From Myxococcales bacterium (lineage in GTDB: Bacteria; Myxococcota_A; Polyangia; Polyangiales; Polyangiaceae): DNA of 64,000 bases. The position numbers were made by a program, and so were the translations under genes. The notes under the pieces are model-generated. The model had not been told where the DNA came from, searched no databases, and worked only from the letters and a program-made list of their open reading frames with translations. Of this stretch, positions 57,601-64,000 are shown in pieces (the stretch's first letter is position 1; every line of letters starts with the position of its first letter). Where the stretch lies: contig JAEUKE010000038.1 of assembly GCA_016794345.1 (NCBI GenBank), positions 1-64,000 of the forward strand, read 5' to 3'.

Positions 57601-57737
57601 TCGGCAGCACGCCCCAGGTCGTCACGGTCCCCCCGGGGCCGCACTCGGTCACCTTCATCGCGGACGGCAAGCGCAAGAGCGTGACCGTCAACGTCGTGGC
57701 CGGGAAGCCCGCTACAGCTTCGGTGAAGTTCGAGTGA
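54618..57737 (+). CDS. Ser/Thr kinase with PEGA-like repeats
   Basis: A 1039-residue membrane kinase from GTG 54618. Lys39 in VALKR, HRDVTTSN (142-149) and DFG (162-164) are present; the catalytic loop differs from the common HRDLKPEN. A Pro/Ala-rich stretch of about 300 residues and one helix (about 657-678) lead to an outside region of PEGA-like repeats, with a KEQP repeat before the last one (VVLDGRPIGSTPQVVTVPPG). Its stop overlaps the GTG of the next gene by 4 bp. Confidence 0.85.
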   Translation: MAAPIAFGQYLLLERIGIGARSEVFRARLREGGPDVALKRVLAGAAGDAHTAAVLFAEAELLGKLDHPGIVRARDRGTVGGVTFATYDLVAGRDLERVVAALRSRGQKMPLEIALALVERIAEALAYIHAYAEDGKPKPILHRDVTTSNVLVAFDGSAKLIDFGIAKVEGRNTTTGIGEIKGTVRYMAPEQMLAEELDARSDLYSVGVILFELASGKTLFEGRRPVQILEEVSRSGIPEVADPALSPELTALLRKVLAHRRAERYDTAAHLLEALRALPGRLGGLRGVESTARLMAELFPEPRRNQSGEFHLHESASQSGATLEEPSIMAEEKGGSDLDVFEGLAKKSQRSPSLPGPPPPPGPASTARPMPPPGPSSKAPPALPPPSAARPPTSNKNTLLGVPAPLPPPASAATATPLPPPPPPASKAVPPLPPPASKAPSAPPAAAASAPPPPPKPPATLVAAVAPPPPAAPSLGSALGLPSSEAKAEAAPPAPESADEHTPPKGTKGGANVDMDWEDDEESTHVFEKKRHAMLQKASGPRPAAGAPATPAASAPPAAVAPPPVSMPPASLPPPVSKVGGAAAALLASSGGTASARPAPIAVPPPAPIPPPAMPAPPPAVPVSAPPVAPAPVVAAPAAPSRMEEPTVVRSRGESSSKLGVILGGLALVAVVALGVFMLLPRTGDLKIELKAKSGNPIAKAEIFVDGQKKCDTTPCKVGDLQTGKTTIKVIVDGAPIVEETATVEAGKERVVNITVNDAEPKKTEEPVASASASSAPALPEGTGVKVAGPSGVKIYVDGKERGSLPATLTDLSPGEHTIKLDGGERYASEEKKITVTKGKLEDLGEHKPKVIRGKLTLELKTDGAQVVLSSMVDGKKVEKKLADSIWKSPPVSINIDTKDQWKLVATKKGFEDFEKEITFEDGQAETTLAIELVEKGQTPPPAATGPGPVATGPKEQPKEQPKEQPKEQPAAGGTGTIRINSIPVSKVVLDGRPIGSTPQVVTVPPGPHSVTFIADGKRKSVTVNVVAGKPATASVKFE

Positions 57738-60076
57738 CGGGAGACCTCCGCGCCCTCGCCGCGGAGGTCGGAACCGCGATCGGCTCGAACGACACGCTCG
57801 CTCGTGCCCTCGGAGATCACCCCGAGGACGCGAGCGACGCGTGGAATGAGCTCGGGGGCGCTCTCGCTCGCCAGGGCAACAAGGGCCTCGCGCAGCGCTG
57901 CTTCGAGGTGAGCGCGCAAGCGAACCCGGCGTCGCACAAGCCGCTCGCCAACCTGGGCTCGCTGGCCCTCGAGCGAGGCGACGCGGAGGAGGCGGCGGCG
58001 CGGCTCGTAGCCGCCTCCGAGCTTGCGCCCGACAACGCCCGAATTCTCTCGAAGCTCGGTGCGGCGCTGCACAGGCTCGGCGATCTCACGGGCGCTGCAC
58101 AGCGCTTCGATCGCTCGGCGCGGCTGCAGCCTTCGTGGGAAGCGCTTCACAACCTCGGGCTCTGTCGAGCGGAGGCGGGCGATCCCTCAGGCGCGCTCGA
58201 GGCGTTCGAGGCTGCGCTGGTGATCGATCCCGACGCGTACCCGACGGCGCTCGCGCGCGCCCGCGCGCTCCTGTCGGTGGGGGCGGCCGAAGAGGGGAGG
58301 GCGGCGCTCCTCGTGTGTTGTGGCAAGGTCCCGCCCCATCACGCGGCCGTCGTCGAGTTGCTCGAGCTGCTCGTCCAAAATGGCCTGTTTTCCCCCGCAG
58401 CTTCGCTGTCGCAGGCGGCGCTCGAACGTTGGCCTGCGGACGAAGCGCTCCTCCTCGTGCTCGTGAGCGCGCTCGGCGCCCTCGGCGACCTCACGAGGGC
58501 GGAGCCCGCGTTGCGTCGCGCCGCACCGCTCGCCGAGGGCCCCGGCCCGCTCCTGCACCTGGCGCGCCTCCATGCCGAGCGCGGCGAGCGCGACAAAGAG
58601 ATCGAGCTCTTGCGCCAGGTTGCCGAGCGGTTCCCGGAGCGGCCCGAGCCGCGCATTCAGCTCGCCATCGCGCTCTCGGCGAGCGGACGAGCGGAGGCGG
58701 CGCTTGCGATCTTGCGGCCCCTCGCCGACGCGCCGGACGCGCCTCTCAGCGTGCTCGGCGCCGTCCCCATGGCCGAGCTGGCGATCGGCGACGCGGCCCG
58801 CGCGATGCGCGCGATACGCCAGGCCGAGGCGCTCGGGGCCGGGCCCGAATCGTTCCAGACGTCGATCGCGGTGCTGACCACCAACTACGTCGACGACATG
58901 ACCGCCGACGAGGTTGCCGACGCACACCGCCGCTGGGCCGCGCGCGCCTTCCCGCCGGTCTCCCCGCGCCCTTCGGCTCGCCGGCGACCGGGAGGCCGCG
59001 TGCGAATCGGCTTCGCGTCGCCGGACCTGCGCGAGCACTCGGTGGGTCGATTCATCGCGCCCGTCCTCCGCTCGCTCGACCGCGAGAGATTCGAGGTCTT
59101 CTGTTACTCCATCACCGCGCGGCCCCTCGACGCGTTCACGGACCGGATCCGGAGCCTGCCGCTCGTGTTCCGCGATCTCCGGGCTCAGAGCATCCCGCAG
59201 ATGCTCGAGTTGATCGACGCGGACGGCGTGGACGTCCTCTTCGATCTCAACGGCTGGATGGCGGAGCACAAGCTCGAGCTCTTTCACCGCCGCGCCGCGC
59301 CGGTCCAAATCGGGTACCTCGGGTACCCACACACGACGGGCATCGCCGCGATGGACTACCGGATCAGCGACGCCGTCGCGGACCCGCCAGGGAGCGATCG
59401 GTTCTACTCCGAGAAGCTCGTTCGGCTGCCCCGATCGGCTTGGGCCTTCGAGACCGACGCGCCGGTGCCGCGTCCGGTGGGCGCGTCGCGTGCGCCGACC
59501 TTCGGCTGCTTCAACAACCTCTGCAAGGTCACGCCCACCACGCTCGCGACCTGGGCCGCCGTGCTCGCGGCCGTGCCGGACGCGCGCCTCCTCCTCAAGT
59601 CACACGGCCTGGAGTACGAGACCGCGCGATCACGCGTGATCGAGGCGCTCGGCTCGCGCGGCGTCGATCCGGCGCGCGTCGAGCTGCGCGGCGCCGTCGC
59701 GACCACGGCGGAGCACCTCCAGATGTACGCCGAGGTCGACGTGGCGCTCGACACCTTCCCGTACAACGGGACGACCACCACCTGCGAGGCGCTCTTCGCC
59801 GGCGTGCCCGTCGTGTCGATGGTGGGGGAGGCCCCGGCCTCCCGCGTGGGCGCGAGCCTGCTCGGCGCGGCGGGCCTCGAGGAAGTGATCGCGCCTGGAG
59901 CGCAGGCCTACGTGGAGGCAGCGGCGAAGCTTGCGACTGTGCGCGACGTCCAATCCAGGATGGCGCTCCGGGAGCACGTCGAGCGCTCGCCGCTCGGCGA
60001 CGTCCGCGCGCTGACTCGGGCGATCGAGGCCGCGATCACCGAGATCCTGGGAGGACGCCTGCCGTCTCCGGTGTGA
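57734..60076 (+). CDS. TPR protein with O-GlcNAc-transferase (GT41)-like domain
   Basis: A 780-residue protein. The N-terminal ~400 residues are TPR repeats; the C-terminal half matches the OGT/SPINDLY fold, with DLREHSVGRF (a His typical of the family), LLKSHGLE and DTFPYNGTTTTCEALFAGVP. It should transfer a sugar, probably GlcNAc-like, to protein Ser/Thr. GTG 57734 overlaps the kinase stop. Its 3' end overlaps the convergent TPR gene by 41 bp. Confidence 0.85.
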   Translation: MTGDLRALAAEVGTAIGSNDTLARALGDHPEDASDAWNELGGALARQGNKGLAQRCFEVSAQANPASHKPLANLGSLALERGDAEEAAARLVAASELAPDNARILSKLGAALHRLGDLTGAAQRFDRSARLQPSWEALHNLGLCRAEAGDPSGALEAFEAALVIDPDAYPTALARARALLSVGAAEEGRAALLVCCGKVPPHHAAVVELLELLVQNGLFSPAASLSQAALERWPADEALLLVLVSALGALGDLTRAEPALRRAAPLAEGPGPLLHLARLHAERGERDKEIELLRQVAERFPERPEPRIQLAIALSASGRAEAALAILRPLADAPDAPLSVLGAVPMAELAIGDAARAMRAIRQAEALGAGPESFQTSIAVLTTNYVDDMTADEVADAHRRWAARAFPPVSPRPSARRRPGGRVRIGFASPDLREHSVGRFIAPVLRSLDRERFEVFCYSITARPLDAFTDRIRSLPLVFRDLRAQSIPQMLELIDADGVDVLFDLNGWMAEHKLELFHRRAAPVQIGYLGYPHTTGIAAMDYRISDAVADPPGSDRFYSEKLVRLPRSAWAFETDAPVPRPVGASRAPTFGCFNNLCKVTPTTLATWAAVLAAVPDARLLLKSHGLEYETARSRVIEALGSRGVDPARVELRGAVATTAEHLQMYAEVDVALDTFPYNGTTTTCEALFAGVPVVSMVGEAPASRVGASLLGAAGLEEVIAPGAQAYVEAAAKLATVRDVQSRMALREHVERSPLGDVRALTRAIEAAITEILGGRLPSPV

Positions 60077-60986
60077 GGCGCCCCGCCCAGCTCGCCCAAT
60101 CCGGCGAGCAGGCGGGCTCGGCGGCGTTCTCCGAGTGAGCGCCGCCGGCGCAGAGAGCGGGCCGCTGCGGCGGGCCCGCGACGAGCACGAAGCTCTCGCT
60201 CCTGCCGGGGAAATGCTCTCGCCAGATGCGCGCGAACGCAGCCTTCCGAGCCTCCCACCGCTCGACCATGCGGTCCTCTTTGTAGGCGTTCAGCTGGGCG
60301 TGCAGCTTCTGGCGGAGCTCTTCGTCTTGGGTCGTCGCGAGCGTCCGCTCGAGAAAGGAGATCGCGGCCTCCCGCTGGCCGGAGCGGCGCAAGATGCCGA
60401 AGCCGCCGAGGGCCTGCCACTGGATGTTCGGGTCGTTTGCGCCGAGCTCCGCCGCCCGCGCGAGGTAACGCGCTCCCTCGATGCGCCACCGCTCCTGCTC
60501 GGCGGGATCTTTCAGGTACGACGGCGCGGCAATGAACGCGACAAACTGCCCGAGCTGCAGCCACAGCTCGGGATCGTTCGGCAGCTCCTCCACGGCTCGC
60601 TCGAGCACGCTTCGAGCTTTGTAGACCTCCGAGAGCGGGACCTCGACGGCCTGGAAGGTGAGGAGGGTGTCGCTGAGTCGGTAAGGCTCACGGAACTTGG
60701 GGTCGAGGTGGATGATGGCGTCGAGGTAAGCCCCGACCGTCTCGAAGCGACGCTTCTGCTCGACGCGGAGGCCCTGGGTGACGAGCACCTTGGCCCACAA
60801 GAGGTCCGCCAGGGCGGCGCGGTGACCGAGGCTCGCGAGCTCGAGCTGCTCGGGCGGGGGCAGGAGATAGACCTCCGAATCCTCCCTCAGCTGGAGCGAG
60901 ACCTCTCGAACGGGGAGCTGGGCGCCCGCGACCATGACGAGGCCGAACACGAGCCCCAGGATCAGGGCGACGTCCCCGCGGCTCAT
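60036..60986 (-). CDS. TPR protein of the pilin locus
   Basis: A 316-residue protein with an N-terminal signal-anchor helix (LILGLVFGLVMVAGAQ) and TPR-like helices to about residue 250. Its ATG shares one base with the upstream stop (TGATG). Context suggests a pilus-assembly or pilotin-like role, but this is inference. The 3' end overlaps the OGT-like gene by 41 bp. Confidence 0.72.
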   Translation of the reverse strand: MSRGDVALILGLVFGLVMVAGAQLPVREVSLQLREDSEVYLLPPPEQLELASLGHRAALADLLWAKVLVTQGLRVEQKRRFETVGAYLDAIIHLDPKFREPYRLSDTLLTFQAVEVPLSEVYKARSVLERAVEELPNDPELWLQLGQFVAFIAAPSYLKDPAEQERWRIEGARYLARAAELGANDPNIQWQALGGFGILRRSGQREAAISFLERTLATTQDEELRQKLHAQLNAYKEDRMVERWEARKAAFARIWREHFPGRSESFVLVAGPPQRPALCAGGAHSENAAEPACSPDWASWAGRLTPETAGVLPGSR

Positions 60987-61480
60987 CACTCGTATTCCCT
61001 GTTGATCAACATACCGGGCAAGACGCGAGCGGGCTCTCCCGGTCGTCGCTCGCCCTGCACCTGAAACGTCGAAGTCTGCCCATCGCCGTCGAGGTCGCCG
61101 TGGGCCGTCGCGGAGAACCGCGCGGTGAGCGAGACCGGATCCATCGCGGAGTCGAACTGGAAGGAGAACGCGTGGGACCGATCGACCTTGAAGTCGAGCG
61201 CCCGCCACGTGAGGTGATCCCACGTCCCCGGCGGGTCGAGCGCCGCGACGCCGCGTGGGACCTGCTCGGGGGTTCGACCGACGCTCGGCGGGAACGACTC
61301 CTCGTGGCGGTGCGTCTCCGCCTTCGAGACGGCCGCGGCGCTGATCCCGTGCAGGCCTTCGAGCGCCTCGGTCAGCTTGGAGGCGGAGAGGCCGCGCACA
61401 AAAGCAGGAACGGCGACAGCCAGGAGGCTGCCGCCGACCCCGATGAACGCCGCGATCCGTACGAGCGAGAGCTCCGCCAC
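60986..61480 (-). CDS. degenerate type IV pilin-like protein
   Basis: A 164-residue protein from GTG 61480. The first 25 residues (ELSLVRIAAFIGVGGSLLAVAVP) resemble a mature pilin helix with the Glu near the front, but no Gly-Phe prepilin cleavage site precedes it. A beta-rich body with DLDGDG follows. It may be a minor pilin, or a pilin-derived protein that keeps its leader. It lies 18 bp from the pilin gene. Confidence 0.6.
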   Translation of the reverse strand: MAELSLVRIAAFIGVGGSLLAVAVPAFVRGLSASKLTEALEGLHGISAAAVSKAETHRHEESFPPSVGRTPEQVPRGVAALDPPGTWDHLTWRALDFKVDRSHAFSFQFDSAMDPVSLTARFSATAHGDLDGDGQTSTFQVQGERRPGEPARVLPGMLINREYE

Positions 61481-61498
61481 GGACCGGAGGCTACTCCA

Positions 61499-62173
61499 TC
61501 ATTCGTACTCTTGCGACACGAAGACCTGCGTCGACGTGATGACCGTGCGGGTCGCCGCGTTCACGCGGCCGGTGCGCGAGAAGTAGCTGTGGATGGTGTC
61601 GTCGTCGAGATCGCCGCGGGTGTAGGCGATGAAGTTACCGTCCGCGACGGTGTACGTCGTGTCGGTGATGGCGTTGTTGCTGGGCGCAACGACCGTCGCC
61701 TGCGGCGACGAATAGGCGGCGTCACCCGTGCCGGCGCCGTTCACGCGGTTCCCGACGTAGTGGTACTGATAATAGATCGGGTTCGTGATCGTGAACTTCA
61801 GGCACTTCCAGCCGGAGAGCGCCGAGCCCGTCTCGAAGTCGCACCCGGAGGAGGAGGCCGGCTGGTACTTGTTGCCGGCCGGCGGGTTGCCGACCGGAAC
61901 CTGCTGCGCGGAGCCGCAGACGTCGTGGTTGAACGCCGCCGAGACGCCACCTTCCGTGACCGACTCGTTGGCCGTCGTCTCTCGCTCGTAAGCGCCGACG
62001 GCACCACGGATGATGGCACCGATGCCGTTCTTCGCCTCGCTCGTCTTGGCGCTCTGCAGGTAGCGGCGAACACCGTAGATGGCGAGGGCCGCGAGGACGC
62101 CGATGATCGCGACGACGATCATGAGCTCGACGAGCGTGAAGCCACCGCGTGAGTATCTCTTGAATGCTCTCAT
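61499..62173 (-). CDS. pilA: type IV major pilin-like protein
   Basis: A 224-residue prepilin. The leader MRAFKRYSRGG is cut before FTLVELMIVV; Glu5 is present. The body is Ser/Asn/Thr-rich with paired Cys. A good ribosome site (AGGAG at 62181-62187 on the complement) precedes ATG 62173. Assembled pilins would form fibres for twitching motility. Confidence 0.88.
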   Translation of the reverse strand: MRAFKRYSRGGFTLVELMIVVAIIGVLAALAIYGVRRYLQSAKTSEAKNGIGAIIRGAVGAYERETTANESVTEGGVSAAFNHDVCGSAQQVPVGNPPAGNKYQPASSSGCDFETGSALSGWKCLKFTITNPIYYQYHYVGNRVNGAGTGDAAYSSPQATVVAPSNNAITDTTYTVADGNFIAYTRGDLDDDTIHSYFSRTGRVNAATRTVITSTQVFVSQEYE

Positions 62174-62251
62174 TGTTGATTCTCCTGCCGTGCGATCTGA
62201 AGTCCGTCGCCGAAAGAAGATCGACGCCGTCGCTCAACCCCCACCAAAGAC

Positions 62252-62866
62252 CTACTCCGTGTCGTCCTCCATGTGGACCTCGTTGTAGAGCGAGTTCGTA
62301 TGGAGCCTTGCCCGGATGCCGTCGTTGTCCCGGTCGCCGGCGGCGACGAGGATGTACCAGGGCTCCGTTGGCGCGTTCACGTTCTGCATCGCCATCGAGA
62401 ACAGGCCGGCCGGGTTGGTCGGCAACGCGGTGCCCGGCGGGCCGGCGATCGCGGCGTAGACAAACCGAACCGGGCCGTCCGAGCGGAACCCGACCGCCCG
62501 GAAGCACTGCTCGATGGCAGGCGTGCCCGCCATGTCGAAGGCCGCCTTGCGGTCGTTCAGGGCGCCGAGCGCGCGCGGGTAGAAGTCCGCTGCGACCGCG
62601 TTGGTCCCGTTGTTGACGAACCCGGCCGCGTTGCAGCCACCGTACGTGAGGTTCTCGGCCCGGAAGTTCTCCTCAGCGCCGCGCATGCCTTGCAGCATCG
62701 AGGTCGCTTCGCCGGTGCCAGCTGCTTGCTGGTAGCGGCGAAGCCCGTAGATGGCGAGCGCAGCCAGGATGCCGACGATCGCCACCACGATCATCAGCTC
62801 CGTCAGCGTGAAGCCTCGCCTGGGCTTTTTCATCTCGGTCGACGCCCTGAGCATGGGGTGTGCCAT
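62252..62866 (-). CDS. second type IV pilin-like protein
   Basis: A 204-residue prepilin. An 18-residue leader ends in PRRG, then FTLTELMIVV. The strong GGAGG site (complement at 62876-62880) supports ATG 62866 over the internal ATG 62833. The body differs from the pilin at 61499 outside the shared helix. It could be an alternative major pilin or a minor pilin. Confidence 0.85.
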   Translation of the reverse strand: MAHPMLRASTEMKKPRRGFTLTELMIVVAIVGILAALAIYGLRRYQQAAGTGEATSMLQGMRGAEENFRAENLTYGGCNAAGFVNNGTNAVAADFYPRALGALNDRKAAFDMAGTPAIEQCFRAVGFRSDGPVRFVYAAIAGPPGTALPTNPAGLFSMAMQNVNAPTEPWYILVAAGDRDNDGIRARLHTNSLYNEVHMEDDTE

Positions 62867-62951
62867 GGCCTGTAACCTCCTCTTGGCCCGCGAGACGCCG
62901 CAGTCCTGCGCGTATTGTCCGCTCGTCACGCGAGCCCGGTGACGAAAATCG

Positions 62952-64000
<1,049 letters not shown>

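Noticed and set aside
55566..57644. Long minus-strand ORF opposite the PEGA kinase
   Set aside because: Low-complexity Arg/Gly-rich mirror of the Pro/Ala-rich linker.
62174..62251. Sigma-54 -24/-12 promoter for pilA
   Set aside because: TTGGTGG...TTGAG is too far from the GG-N10-GC consensus, and no better match is in the gap.

Overview
This is high-GC (roughly 70%), densely packed bacterial DNA that reads as chromosome from a myxobacterium (phylum Myxococcota, most like the Polyangia/Sorangium side). Pointers are Hanks-type Ser/Thr kinases (one with PEGA-like repeats), proteins with AgmX/PglI-type tails, many Cys-lipidated proteins with Thr/Ser/Gly linkers, a MopE-type metal-binding motif protein, a MYXO-CTERM-like C-terminal sorting signal, several TonB/ExbBD-like genes and a PilR/PilA-type locus. 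I see no tRNA, rRNA, CRISPR array, phage or complete insertion sequence. Most long ORFs antisense to real genes are high-GC shadows.

Left part (1-15.6 kb): mostly redox genes. A 146-bp MITE-like hairpin element (188-333) abuts a translationally coupled pair, a DUF2330 protein and a five-haem TPR lipoprotein (4426 down to 330). After a convergent AgmX-tail lipoprotein (4532-5113) comes the most unusual locus: five minus-strand genes from about 15551 down to 5118, joined by 4-bp overlaps or a 3-bp gap. They encode an active-looking Ser/Thr kinase, a pseudokinase fused through one membrane helix to a five-haem cytochrome, a double cyclic-nucleotide-binding/4x[4Fe-4S]/membrane protein, a tetrahaem/ferredoxin/FAD-NAD(P)H fusion, and a VWA protein. 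My inference is a signal-controlled electron conduit between a cytoplasmic pyridine-nucleotide pool and periplasmic haems.

Middle (15.6-37.7 kb): lipoproteins of unknown role, a DUF2007-like zinc-ribbon membrane protein, a PlsC-like acyltransferase coupled to a TonB-like protein, a DUF192 protein, a MopE-type protein, a DUF4139 protein carrying an OmpA-like insert, an SDR/di-haem lipoprotein pair, HMG-CoA lyase, PurF, a cNMP-binding protein, an ExbB-ExbD-TonB operon, TruD, a SUMF1-type protein and a coupled lipoprotein/collagen-like protein pair.

Right part (37.8-64 kb): a HAD-IG 5'-nucleotidase, a ferritin-like protein, a coupled TrpG-type amidotransferase / degenerate TrpC-like protein / NagZ / HutI chain, a PilZ protein, an alpha/beta hydrolase, a CorC/CNNM-type protein, a gatC-gatA-GNAT-truB chain, a large phosphodiester-glycosidase-like protein, a PEGA kinase overlapping an O-GlcNAc-transferase-type glycosyltransferase, and a type IV pilin locus (PilR-like regulator truncated by the window end, two pilins, a pilin-like protein and a TPR protein).
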